Source: Desulfocorpusculum sp964414345
GTDB lineage: Bacteria > Desulfobacterota > Desulfocorpusculales > Desulfocorpusculum
Length of the DNA: 64,000 nucleotides
Reading direction: 5' to 3'
Assembly: GCA_964414345.1 (NCBI GenBank)
Contig: CAYPWF010000011.1
Coordinates: 5,739 to 69,738 of the forward strand
Shown here: piece by piece, positions 42,770 to 51,455 of the stretch
Numbering within the stretch: position 1 is the first letter of the stretch
How the letters are laid out: every line of letters begins with the position of its first letter
The notes under the pieces: generated by a model
Databases searched by the model: none
What the model was told of the DNA's origin: nothing
What the model saw: the letters and a program-made list of their open reading frames with translations, nothing else
Position numbers and translations under genes: made by a program

Positions 42770-45133
42770 CTACTCAGTGGCCAAGGCCGCATGGATTTTT
42801 TGGGAGAGCTCAGCAAGGCTGAAGGGCTTTTGGATGAATCCCCTGCAGCCCTTCTCCATTATCTGCATGGCCTGCCCGTTTAATGCATAGCCGCTTGAGA
42901 GAAGAACTCTTACCCCTGGGTTCATCTCCCTGAGCCTCTCGAAGACCTCCCCTCCCCCCATGTCGGGCATTATCATGTCCAAGAGAACCAGATCCACCTG
43001 CTCCTTGAGTTCCTGGTAAGCCCTAAGGCCCGCTTGACCCCCTTTTGCAGTGAGCACCTTGTAACCCAGGGCTTCCAAAAGCTGGGTTGCCACCTTAAGG
43101 ATCATCTCCTCGTCGTCTATAAGAAGAATAGTGCCCTTCCCCTTGAGCACCCCCGCGGGCAGCCTGAGCTCTTTGGAGGGCTCCTTTTGGGAAGCCGGCA
43201 GGTAGATATGGAAAGTAGTTCCCTGGCCAGGTTTGCTGTACACGGTTATCAAGCCCTTGTGCCCCTTTACGATGCCGTAAACCGTGGCCAGGCCCAGGCC
43301 TGTTCCTCGGCCCATGGCCTTGGTGGTGAAAAAGGGCTCGAATATGTGTTGGAGGGTTTCCTCATCCATGCCCTTACCTGTGTCCGTAATGGAGACCCTC
43401 ACATAGGGACCAGGCCTGCCTGAAAAAGGCTTCACATACTCCTGGTCCAGGAAAACGTTTTGCGTGTCCAGGAAAAGCTCTCCACCTTGAGGCATGGCAT
43501 CCGCGGCGTTTACGAAAACATTCATGAGAACCTGTTCCATCTGGCTCCTATCCGCCTCCACAGGCCAAAGCTCGGGCTGGAACCTCTTGTGTATAATGAT
43601 GTCCTTCCTGGTTCGGCCGAACATGGCCGATGTCCCCTCTAGGAGCTGGTTCATATCCATGGGCCTCATTTCATAGCGCCCACCCCTGGCAAACCCCAGG
43701 AGCTGCCTGGTCAGCTCAGCACCGCTTTTCACCGCATCCTGAATGGCCATGAGCCTCTCCCTGTAGGGATCACTCTCGGAGGTCTCCAGGAGCAGCAGGG
43801 AGGCGTTTCCTTGGATAGACATGAGGAGGTTGTTGAAATCGTGGGCTATGCCTCCTGCCAGGATCCCCACTGCCTCCATTTTCTGAGCCTGCAGGAACCT
43901 CTCCTCCAATTTCTTTCTCTCCTCCTCCTGCCTCTTCCGCTCCCTGATGTCCCTGTACACAGCCACAACCGCCCTTTGGCCCCCGAAGGGCACGGCAGTG
44001 GCGCTGGTTTCCACCTCCACTATGGAACCGTCAAGTGCGATGTAGCTCTGCTCCCTTAGGGGCACAGTGATCCCATCCCGCATGATCTCCTCTGTTCTTT
44101 GCTCCACAGAGGCCCTGGAGTCGGGATGCACGAACTGGTAGATGCTTTTCCCAATGAGCTCTTCCGGCCCTGAGGCTCCCAAGAGCCTTACCATGGCTGG
44201 GTTCACGTAAAGTATCTCTCCTTGCCTTTGAACCCAAACCCCCTCCGGGAGCAGCTCCACCAGGTTCTTGTACCTCTCCTCGCTCTCTCTGAGTGCATCC
44301 TCTGCTTGTCTCTGGGCGGTGATGTCCTGCACGAGGGATATGAAATGAATGGGTTTCCCTGAGCTGTCCCTCTGAACAGTGGCCCAGATCCGGACCCATA
44401 CCACTGAGCCGTCCTTGCGGACCATCCTTCTTTCCTGGACACCGCTTGAGATGCGGCCCCAAAGCAGATCCTCCAGGAACCCCTCTCTTTTTTCAATTTC
44501 TTCGGGGTGGGTGTAATCCGCCACCTTTTTCCCCAAGAGTTCCTGCGGACTGTATCCCAGGATGGAGGCCATGGCCGGATTCACCTCCTGGTACACCCCC
44601 TCCGGGCTCACCAGGGTTATTCCTACTGCGGCATTCATGAAGGCGGTCCGAAACTTCTCCTCCGATTCCCGCAACTCCATCTCTCTGTGGCGAAGGGAAG
44701 TAAGATCCACCAGGTTTCCAAGAACCGCAGGCTCCCCTTCGTGAAACACCCTGAATGCCCGAAGCCACACATGCCTTATGGATCCATCCGCACGAATTAG
44801 CCGCAGCTCATACTCCGAAGGCGGCTCCTGACCTGCCAAGCGGGCCACCAGGCGCTGCCTGGCCAGTTCCCTGTCTTGCGGGAGCACCACATCCAGGGGA
44901 TCTTTTGTCTTGAGCTCTTCCCAGGGGTAACCCACGATCTCACAGTAGGTGGGATTGGCAAAAAGATAGCGTCCTTCTCGCACAAGGTAGATTCCGCTTA
45001 AGGAATTCTCCATGAGAGTGCGAAGAAGAGTGTTTTGGGCCTGAAGCTGCCTAAGCTCCTCCCCGGCCTGGTGAAGAGACGCCTCCAGCTGATGCACCCT
45101 ATGTTGTAGATTCTCTTTATCTTCAAGCCCCAT
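42770..45133 (-). CDS. Hybrid sensor histidine kinase with three PAS domains and a C-terminal receiver
   Basis: 787 residues without membrane segments. A coiled-coil start (HRVHQLEASLHQAGEELRQL) leads to three PAS domains (about residues 35-150, 155-275, 285-405). The HisKA box is AGGIAHDFNNLLMSIQGNA, the HATPase motifs are DTGKGMDEETL, FEPFFTTKAMGRGTGLGLAT, and a receiver closes the protein (LLIDDEEMI, LVLLDMIMPDMGG, FIQKPF). A typical cytoplasmic redox or ligand-sensing hybrid kinase. I start at 45133; the frame continues upstream to 45400 only because it reads through a repeat copy. Its partner is unknown; no response regulator with an output is adjacent. Confidence 0.9.
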   Translation of the reverse strand: MGLEDKENLQHRVHQLEASLHQAGEELRQLQAQNTLLRTLMENSLSGIYLVREGRYLFANPTYCEIVGYPWEELKTKDPLDVVLPQDRELARQRLVARLAGQEPPSEYELRLIRADGSIRHVWLRAFRVFHEGEPAVLGNLVDLTSLRHREMELRESEEKFRTAFMNAAVGITLVSPEGVYQEVNPAMASILGYSPQELLGKKVADYTHPEEIEKREGFLEDLLWGRISSGVQERRMVRKDGSVVWVRIWATVQRDSSGKPIHFISLVQDITAQRQAEDALRESEERYKNLVELLPEGVWVQRQGEILYVNPAMVRLLGASGPEELIGKSIYQFVHPDSRASVEQRTEEIMRDGITVPLREQSYIALDGSIVEVETSATAVPFGGQRAVVAVYRDIRERKRQEEERKKLEERFLQAQKMEAVGILAGGIAHDFNNLLMSIQGNASLLLLETSESDPYRERLMAIQDAVKSGAELTRQLLGFARGGRYEMRPMDMNQLLEGTSAMFGRTRKDIIIHKRFQPELWPVEADRSQMEQVLMNVFVNAADAMPQGGELFLDTQNVFLDQEYVKPFSGRPGPYVRVSITDTGKGMDEETLQHIFEPFFTTKAMGRGTGLGLATVYGIVKGHKGLITVYSKPGQGTTFHIYLPASQKEPSKELRLPAGVLKGKGTILLIDDEEMILKVATQLLEALGYKVLTAKGGQAGLRAYQELKEQVDLVLLDMIMPDMGGGEVFERLREMNPGVRVLLSSGYALNGQAMQIMEKGCRGFIQKPFSLAELSQKIHAALATE

Positions 45134-45187
45134 GCCGCCCCCCCTGTGATTGGATTCTCGAGACTTGCAGCCTGGTTTGCAAGCGTC

Positions 45188-45387
45188 TAACCCCGATTGT
45201 TCTCCAAAGCCCATAACTTTGGGGGCTAAGCCCCCAAACCCCCGATGCATTTCTACATATTCCGACTCAAAACAATACCAAATTTGAAATCCAAAGGCAG
45301 GGTGCTTTTGAGTATGGACCGGTTTGTTCAAACATGTCATTAACATAGCCTGCATTATCCACTGATTGTGAATAATGCAGGCTAGAA
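45188..45387 (-). repeat. Dispersed structured intergenic repeat, copy 4 (best preserved)
   Basis: Read on the minus strand it begins with a 13-base perfect inverted repeat, TAGCCTGCATTAT and ATAATGCAGGCTA (45372-45384 and 45346-45358) around a 13-base loop. A middle shared with copies 1 and 2 follows (CAAACCGGTCCATACTCAA), then hairpin GGGGGCTTAGCCCCC and the tail GGGCTTTGGAGAACAATC. It ends about 55 bases before the hybrid kinase start and is in the same orientation. Copy 1 has the same stem with one compensated pair. The remaining 45388-45589 shows no gene. Confidence 0.7.
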
Positions 45388-45589
45388 CCACGGGCTTCAA
45401 GGTCCTTTGCCGGGCTGAATGGATTCAGCCATCCAAGGTCCTGGAATTGCTTGGAATCAATAGGATTGTGAAGTCTCTGTTGAACCTGGTTCTTTTTAGG
45501 AAAAAGAGGCCTGCAAGTCAAGAGAGGACGTTTTCTTTAACCCCACGGCCTCATTTCTTCAAGTCGCCCGGTGCAGGAAGGAATTCAGC

Positions 45590-47449
45590 TCAGGCGCACT
45601 CGGCCTCCATGGGCGGAAAGCCCATGGCCATGGCGTAATCCAGGGCAAAATCCACCTCCTGGGCCAGTTCCACCACTTGCACTCGGGAAACTAGCTCCCA
45701 GGCCTCTTGCCGCCTCTTGTGGTCCAGCAAGGCCATCACAGCCCCCAGCCCCGCCGCGTTTCCCACCACCTGGACTTGGCCTGATGCAGCCTCCTGGGGG
45801 AGCATCCCTATGTTTACGGCCGATCGCCAGTCGAAACTGGCCCCAAAGGCCCCGGTCAAGACCAAACGATCCACCCGCTCCACCCCGGCCCGGCGCATGA
45901 GAAACCTGATACCTACAAAAAGAGCCGCCTTGGCCAGCTGCACCTGGCGTACGTCCTCCAGCTCTATCACAATGGGCTTTCCTGTGGCCGTCTGGTCAGG
46001 CTTCACCAGAACAAATTCTCTTCCCACGCCTTGGGAGTCCACCACCACACCACAGGCCCCTTCTTTTAGCCTCCCGCTGGGCAGCAGAATCCCCGCCTTC
46101 CTCATGGCGGCCATTGCATCTATTATGCCCGAGCCGCAAATCCCCCTGGGAGGCTGGGATGCCCCTCCCATCACCTCCCATCTAAGGCTGCCATCTTCTT
46201 CCCAGACTCGGCGGATAGCCCCTGCCGCAGCTCTCATGCCGCAGCTTATGTGAGCCCCTTCAAAGGCCGGCCCGGTGGCGCAGCTTGTAGCCCAAAGCGC
46301 CCTGGAGTTGCCCAGGACCAGCTCCCCATTGGTCCCGATATCCACTATGAGGGTTGTCTGATCCTTCTTGTGGGGCTCCTGGGCCAAAATCCCAGCCAGG
46401 GCGTCCGCCCCCACGAACCCAGATATGACCGGAAGCAGATGCACGTTGGCGCCCCCAGGGATGTCCAGCCCCAGATCAGCCCCCCTTAGGTCCTGGGGAC
46501 TGCGGGTCACCGGGAGATAAGGGGCTACACCCAGGGCATGGGGGTTCATCCCTGCCAGGAGTTCCAGCATGGTGGTGTTGCCCACCGCCACCGCCTCGTC
46601 CAGGTCATCCCTTTCCGCCCCGGCCCCTTTCAGACATTTCCTCACGAGGCCGTTCAAACCCCCCACCACCGCCTGCGTAAGCTTTTCAAGCCCGCCCGGG
46701 GACTGGGAGGCATATCCGATGCGGCTGATCACGTCTTCCCCGTATCTTCTCTGAGGATTGACTGCACCACAGGAGCCCAGGACCTCCCCGGTGCAAAGAT
46801 CGCACAGGTAAGCAGCCAAGGTGGTGGTCCCTACATCCAGGGCCAACCCCAGGCTGCGTCTCCAAGAGCCTTTTCTCACCCCGGTGATCCCCCGGAGCCT
46901 GTGCCACACAAGGCTCACATCCCCCTCCAGGGTGTCGGGCTGGCTCAGGTCCCTAAGGGCTTGGGGATCCCATCTGCTTTGAGGCTCCATCCCAGCCCAA
47001 GCCATCCTACCCAGGATTCCCCCCACAAGATCTGTCGGGCCCTCTTTTAGGTCGGCCCGGACCCAGCCCTCCAAGACCACTCTTCTTACAGCAGGATCCG
47101 CCGGGTACCTGCCAATAAGGCCTGTCTTGCCTGATCCATCCTGGCTTTCCAAGGACTCCTGTGGAATCTCTACGGAGAGGTCCCCTAGGGCCCGACACAG
47201 ACAGGCAAGCCTCCAGCCTTCCAAAAGCTCCTCCCTGGAAAAGAATTCTTCTTCCTGTTTCTGAGGCTCCCCCTCGGCCTCCACTGGATGCACCTTCACC
47301 CTGCACTTTCCACAAAGCCCCTTCCCGCCGCAGTCTGAGCGGATTTCGATCCCGACCAGCCTGGCGGCCTCAAGAAGGGAACTGCCCGAGGGCACCTCAG
47401 CCCGAAGACCCATGGGTTGAAAGGATATCTTGAAGATTTGATGATTCAT
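45590..47449 (-). CDS. Corrinoid-activation protein: 2Fe-2S ferredoxin plus ASKHA ATPase (DUF4445/RACE type)
   Basis: 619 residues. The N-terminal ferredoxin domain has C40, C46, C49 (CGGKGLCGKC) and a later Cys in LACLC (83 or 85), the plant-type 2Fe-2S pattern. A linker domain and an ASKHA ATPase follow, with the phosphate loop GLALDVGTTTLAAYL, VGNTTMLELLAGMNP, VDIGTNGELVLG and LTGAFGASFDW. Such proteins use ATP to re-reduce Co(II) in corrinoid proteins after accidental oxidation. It is the last gene of the methyltransferase operon, the expected partner of the corrinoid proteins at 49504, 51456 and 57181. Confidence 0.92.
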   Translation of the reverse strand: MNHQIFKISFQPMGLRAEVPSGSSLLEAARLVGIEIRSDCGGKGLCGKCRVKVHPVEAEGEPQKQEEEFFSREELLEGWRLACLCRALGDLSVEIPQESLESQDGSGKTGLIGRYPADPAVRRVVLEGWVRADLKEGPTDLVGGILGRMAWAGMEPQSRWDPQALRDLSQPDTLEGDVSLVWHRLRGITGVRKGSWRRSLGLALDVGTTTLAAYLCDLCTGEVLGSCGAVNPQRRYGEDVISRIGYASQSPGGLEKLTQAVVGGLNGLVRKCLKGAGAERDDLDEAVAVGNTTMLELLAGMNPHALGVAPYLPVTRSPQDLRGADLGLDIPGGANVHLLPVISGFVGADALAGILAQEPHKKDQTTLIVDIGTNGELVLGNSRALWATSCATGPAFEGAHISCGMRAAAGAIRRVWEEDGSLRWEVMGGASQPPRGICGSGIIDAMAAMRKAGILLPSGRLKEGACGVVVDSQGVGREFVLVKPDQTATGKPIVIELEDVRQVQLAKAALFVGIRFLMRRAGVERVDRLVLTGAFGASFDWRSAVNIGMLPQEAASGQVQVVGNAAGLGAVMALLDHKRRQEAWELVSRVQVVELAQEVDFALDYAMAMGFPPMEAECA

Positions 47450-47475
47450 GGCAGGACAGGGCTCAGGCGGGCTTT

Positions 47476-48765
47476 TCAGAGGCCGGGGCCGTTATATATA
47501 GGCACCACATAGGGCCCCTCAGGCACCACCACCACCCGCTTCTCCTGGGAGCGTTCCACGCTCTTTCGGATCTCGGCCTCAAGGTCCTGGATCACCCTGA
47601 CCCCGGTGAGTTCCCTCTCCTCTTGACTCAGAGCCTGGGTGTAAAGGTGGATTTGTCCTATCCTCATGGGTTTTAGCTGCATTTCTGTCTGCCACTCATC
47701 TATGAGAGCGTGCTCCCTTGGGAGAATATCTTGCAGGAATCCATCCGGCCCAAGCCGGATGAGCCTTTGCTGGGCCTCTCGGTACTCAGGGGACCCAAAC
47801 CCCTCTGAGATCTCGCTCACTATGAAGAGATCCCCTCCTGGCCTAAGCAGATCCATGGCACCCACCATTCCCTTGACCGTCTGGTAGTAGGTCCTGTCCA
47901 GGGGGTAACCGGCGGCGCTGGTCACGACTGTGTGATACCTCTCCTTTACCTGGATCTCGGCATATGGCCTCATGAAGGAGACTGCCTGCAGGTGGCTCTT
48001 CTCTATGTCTCCAAAGTTGACGAAGGAAACACGCCTGTGCTCGTCTATGACCGCGTTTACGGCCAGAGCCCCTCCCAGGAGCCTCACCACCTCCAGTTGG
48101 GCCTGATGGAGGGGGTTGCCCTCTATAACGCAATTGGCAGAACAGGGATGCTCGAAATACTTGGCCGTGTGCAGGGCTGTTATGGTCCTCTCGTATGCCA
48201 CCCCTGGCATGATCACCTTCCTGCCCCCTGAGTAGCCGGCCATAAAATGAGGCTCCACAAGGCCTGTGACGATCCTGAGTTCCGCCTCCACCAAGCGCCT
48301 GTCCAGAAGCACGGGCACGCCTTCACTGGTCCTGCCCACCTCCACGTGGTCCTGCTGGTTCCTGGCGAAATGGTTCTCCACCCTGACGGTTTCCAGAACC
48401 CATGGGTCCCCTACCAACTCAGCCAGTTCCTCTCCCTGATTGGGCCTGTGCAGGCCCGTGGCCACCAGTACCCTTATGCGGGCGGGATCCATCCCGGCCC
48501 CCATGAGGGTCCGGATCAGGGGCGGTAGGATGATGTTGTTGGGCACAGGCCTTGTGATGTCGCAGATCAGGATGCAAGCGCTCTTGGCCTGGGAGGCCAT
48601 CTCCCTCAGAGGGGCGCATCCCACAGGTCTTTGCAATGCGGCTTCCACGGCCCCTTTGGGATCTCCCAACACAGGCATGGGTTTCTTGCGGATCACCCTC
48701 ACATCCCAATCATCAGGCAGGTTCAGATAAAGGCCTTCCCGGCCGTAGTTCATGAGCAGGCGCAT
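47476..48765 (-). CDS. LarA-like nickel-pincer racemase/epimerase family protein
   Basis: A 429-residue member of the lactate racemase (LarA, DUF2088) family. Residues that bind the nickel-pincer cofactor in LarA are kept with the same spacing: H106 in TGLHRP, H173 in EPHFMAGYSGG, K183 in GGRKVIMPG and H199 in TALHTAKYFEHP (LarA numbering 108, 174, 184, 200). CDITRPVPN is the family N-terminal motif. It probably isomerises a 2-hydroxyacid or related compound; the substrate is unknown. It overlaps the upstream DUF1638 gene by 16 bases and so belongs to the methyltransferase operon. No larB, larC or larE lies in the window to make the cofactor. Confidence 0.88.
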   Translation of the reverse strand: MRLLMNYGREGLYLNLPDDWDVRVIRKKPMPVLGDPKGAVEAALQRPVGCAPLREMASQAKSACILICDITRPVPNNIILPPLIRTLMGAGMDPARIRVLVATGLHRPNQGEELAELVGDPWVLETVRVENHFARNQQDHVEVGRTSEGVPVLLDRRLVEAELRIVTGLVEPHFMAGYSGGRKVIMPGVAYERTITALHTAKYFEHPCSANCVIEGNPLHQAQLEVVRLLGGALAVNAVIDEHRRVSFVNFGDIEKSHLQAVSFMRPYAEIQVKERYHTVVTSAAGYPLDRTYYQTVKGMVGAMDLLRPGGDLFIVSEISEGFGSPEYREAQQRLIRLGPDGFLQDILPREHALIDEWQTEMQLKPMRIGQIHLYTQALSQEERELTGVRVIQDLEAEIRKSVERSQEKRVVVVPEGPYVVPIYNGPGL

Positions 48766-49502
48766 GCCATAGCCTCTTCCAAGTAGCGTTCCTGGGTCAC
48801 CTTCTGACCAGGGGGGATGAAGAAAAAATCCCTCTCAGTGTAAGGCCCTTCCAGGAGCTTTCTCAAGTAGGATAGGTCCCCGGGGATCTCCTCGTATTGC
48901 TTCCCGAAATATTCTGCATTGGCCCTGGCCCGGGCTCTCAACCGCTCCAGATCCCCAACCCCGCTGTTGATCAAAGCTATGTGGGTGTAGTGCTTTAGTT
49001 CCTCCTCCATTACCCACTGGGCGGTCTCCTGCCCGTAGCGCTCTTTGTACTCCTCCAAGATGCCAAGGGGATCCTTGGACTCAGCAACCCAACCCGGGGT
49101 GAGGTAGTAGGTGCCAGGCCTCTCACGAAAGCATTCCCTGTACCTCTCCAGCGAGCCCAGGAAGAGTCCTATGCAGTCATGGGCCCTGGGCACCACCAGC
49201 CCCTGGGCAGGGGCCACCACCCCCACGATCCCGTTGGAGCAAAGCCCGTAGCCAAGCACTATCAGCCCGGCGCTGCTTTGCACTTTCTCTATCTCCTCCT
49301 GGACCCTGGCAGCCATGTTCTGTGGCACCCTGTGGAGAGCCTGCTCGATGTAGCGCACCTCCACCCCCGCAATCCCTTTACGAAGCTCTTCCAACTCGGG
49401 CTCCATTACCCGGCAGGCTATGACCAAGCGAGAAGAAGCCTGGATTCCCTTTTCTTCTGATAAGAGCTTAGCCCCGTCTGTGTTTCTTGCCAGCTCCGCC
49501 AT
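48750..49502 (-). CDS. DUF1638 protein
   Basis: A 250-residue cytoplasmic protein of the DUF1638 family. Conserved pieces are VLGYGLCSNGIVGV and PRAHDCIGLFLGSLERY with two Cys that could bind metal or a thiol substrate. Family members are common beside corrinoid methyltransferases in methanogens and anaerobic bacteria, where no biochemical role is established. The start at 49502 has GGGAGG upstream and follows the corrinoid gene stop by one base. It lies between the corrinoid protein and the LarA-like protein, so I place it in the same pathway. Confidence 0.85.
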   Translation of the reverse strand: MAELARNTDGAKLLSEEKGIQASSRLVIACRVMEPELEELRKGIAGVEVRYIEQALHRVPQNMAARVQEEIEKVQSSAGLIVLGYGLCSNGIVGVVAPAQGLVVPRAHDCIGLFLGSLERYRECFRERPGTYYLTPGWVAESKDPLGILEEYKERYGQETAQWVMEEELKHYTHIALINSGVGDLERLRARARANAEYFGKQYEEIPGDLSYLRKLLEGPYTERDFFFIPPGQKVTQERYLEEAMACACS

Positions 49503-49503
49503 G

Positions 49504-50010
49504 CTACCTCCCATCCAAGAGTCGCTTGGCCAGGGAGACGGCCTCGCCGGCGTCCTGCGCATAACCGTCTGCCCCGATGTCCCTGGCAAACTTCTGGTTC
49601 ACGGGCGCACCTCCCACCATCACTTTCACGAGGTTTCTGAGACCCTTGGCCTCCAGGGCCTGAATCACCTTGGCCATCTCTGGCATGGTGGTGGTAAGAA
49701 GCGCAGAGAGTCCAAGAATCTGTGGCTTGTATGACTCCACCTCCCTCACGAACTGCTCCCTGCTCACGTTTATGCCCAGGTCCCTCACCTCGAAACCCAC
49801 CCCCCTCAGCATGGTGGCCACCATGTTCTTGCCTATGTCGTGAAGGTCCCCCTTGACGGTCCCGATAAGGACCCTGCCGCCTTTCTGAACCCTTTCTCCT
49901 GCCAGATGCGGCTCCAGAACCTTTAGAGCCTGGTTCATGGCCCTGGCCGAAAGGAGTACCTCGGGAACAAACACCTCCCCCCTTTTGAACCTGGCCCCTA
50001 TGGACTCCAT
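49504..50010 (-). CDS. Corrinoid-binding domain, frameshifted from its URO-D partner
   Basis: The frame encodes 168 residues. Read back past its ATG to about 50097, it continues as GEKVERLLERGILAGDIL, the start of the corrinoid cap domain. It has LIGTVKGDLHDIGKNMVATM with the cobalt-ligating His of DxHxxG and GLSALLTTTMPEMAKVI. The preceding URO-D gene would run into it in frame if one G were added near 50088-50096 (GTGGGA to GTGGGGA). The intact gene at 57181 has the same two domains fused, so I read this as one gene split by a single base. It may be an assembly error or a recent lesion. Confidence 0.8.
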   Translation of the reverse strand: MESIGARFKRGEVFVPEVLLSARAMNQALKVLEPHLAGERVQKGGRVLIGTVKGDLHDIGKNMVATMLRGVGFEVRDLGINVSREQFVREVESYKPQILGLSALLTTTMPEMAKVIQALEAKGLRNLVKVMVGGAPVNQKFARDIGADGYAQDAGEAVSLAKRLLDGR

Positions 50011-51410
50011 GGCCCGTATGAGGCCCCTTTGCAGGATATCCCCGGCAAGGATCCCCCTCTCAAGTAGCCTTTCAACCTTCTCCCCGATCCCACATGGTCT
50101 CCGGAAATTACAGCTTCTCCTAATTCCTGGAAGGTCTCATCAGGCAGGCTCTCAGGGCCCAGAGGTTTCTCATCTCTCTTCTTTAGCCCCACAAAAGGCC
50201 TGAATCCGCCTGCTTCAAGGGCCAGGCGGCCTTCACTTGCCACCCTCTCCCCAATGCGTCTCAGCCTCTGGAAGCTGGCATCCGGTGGGGTGGTGTCTGC
50301 TATGCCCACGATGAGCCTTGTACCCGGGGCCACTGCCTTAAAGAAGTGATCCAGGTAGGCCTCAAACTCTTCTTCTGAGGCTGTTTGAGGCAGAAGCAGG
50401 CTCTGTGGGATCCCGCCCCAGATGGTGAGCCTATCCCCCCATTTCTTGTAATACTCCTCAATGGGCACCTTGGTCATAGGGGCCGGGCAGACTGCCTCTG
50501 CCAAATGAATCCCGGAGTCCCGGATCAAATCCAGGAGCCCCTGGTTCTCCCCGTCACAATGGCACAAGAGAAGCTTCCCCCTGCTCTCCAGGGCCGAGGA
50601 GGCCTTTTTGAGCCACGGCAGGATCTCTTTTTGGAAGTAGGGCGGATAATTGATCATCTCATCGTAGTTTGCCCCCCATAGCACCACTTCGGCCGGGGAA
50701 GAGCACACCACCCGAAGGAGCTGCTCGTAAAGGGGTTCCAGGCTTTCTGCCAGCCTGCGGATTTCCCTTTGGCGGTCCTCGTACTCGTAAAAAAACCTCG
50801 TGGCATCCAGAAGATCCCTCTGGATGTGCAGCATCGGGGATGCTGCAAAGCTCCCCATGAGCACTGCCACGCCGTCCTGTCCTATCTCTTCCTGCCAGCT
50901 GAGATAGCGCTCATATTCCGGGACCAGCTCCACCTGCTCGAAAAGATAAGCCAGCCTCTCGTAGTCCTCGAGGCCCTTTATGGCCCTCTGCTCCACCCAG
51001 GTTATGGTGGCCCCAGCCCCCCTCATCTCCTCGGTTATCACCTCCTTGGTGGTGATGACCCCCTTGGGGGTGTGATACTCCACCTGGAGGGAGTCCCCCG
51101 TCCTTGTAGAACGGATCTCCACATTGGAGGAGAATTTGATGCTGTACCCGCATTCCCTGAGGCCATAAAGGCCTATGGCCCGGTAGAGGTTATCCTCCTG
51201 GCGCTGCACATCCAGAAGCTCAGGCACCACCTTGTGGAGCGCCCAGCCCTCTGCCCTTGCGATCTGCTCTGGACTCTTATCGCTGTACCGGGCAGGCAGC
51301 GTACCCCTATACCTGTTGGCGTTGTACCACAGATCGAAGCGCGGCACATAGGGAAGCACATCCACCATTTCCCCCCGCGCGGCCATCAAAATGCGTTCCT
51401 TGTGGGTCAT
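49998..51410 (-). CDS. URO-D superfamily methyltransferase domain, meant to be fused to a corrinoid domain
   Basis: About 470 residues as written. The URO-D barrel covers about 1-390 with LWGANYDEMINYPPYFQKEI and LLCHCDGENQGLLDLIRDSG, a variant in which the Zn-binding H-x-C of MtaA is H-x-D. The last stretch (EAVISGDHVGSGRRLK) is out of frame after a missing G, whereas the correct frame leads into the corrinoid cap. In the fusion form it would be about 640 residues, like the gene at 57181 and the chloromethane methyltransferase CmuA in architecture. It probably moves a methyl group to or from its own corrinoid. The substrate is unknown. The start at 51410 has GGGGGGAG upstream. Confidence 0.82.
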   Translation of the reverse strand: MTHKERILMAARGEMVDVLPYVPRFDLWYNANRYRGTLPARYSDKSPEQIARAEGWALHKVVPELLDVQRQEDNLYRAIGLYGLRECGYSIKFSSNVEIRSTRTGDSLQVEYHTPKGVITTKEVITEEMRGAGATITWVEQRAIKGLEDYERLAYLFEQVELVPEYERYLSWQEEIGQDGVAVLMGSFAASPMLHIQRDLLDATRFFYEYEDRQREIRRLAESLEPLYEQLLRVVCSSPAEVVLWGANYDEMINYPPYFQKEILPWLKKASSALESRGKLLLCHCDGENQGLLDLIRDSGIHLAEAVCPAPMTKVPIEEYYKKWGDRLTIWGGIPQSLLLPQTASEEEFEAYLDHFFKAVAPGTRLIVGIADTTPPDASFQRLRRIGERVASEGRLALEAGGFRPFVGLKKRDEKPLGPESLPDETFQELGEAVISGDHVGSGRRLKGYLRGGSLPGISCKGASYGPWSP

Positions 51411-51455
51411 GAAATCTCCCCCCATCTCCAGCCTGGATTGCCAACCACTGGAAAA

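Noticed and set aside
45134..45400. N-terminal extension of the hybrid kinase
   Set aside because: It is a reading through repeat copy 4; 45133 has the natural coiled-coil start.
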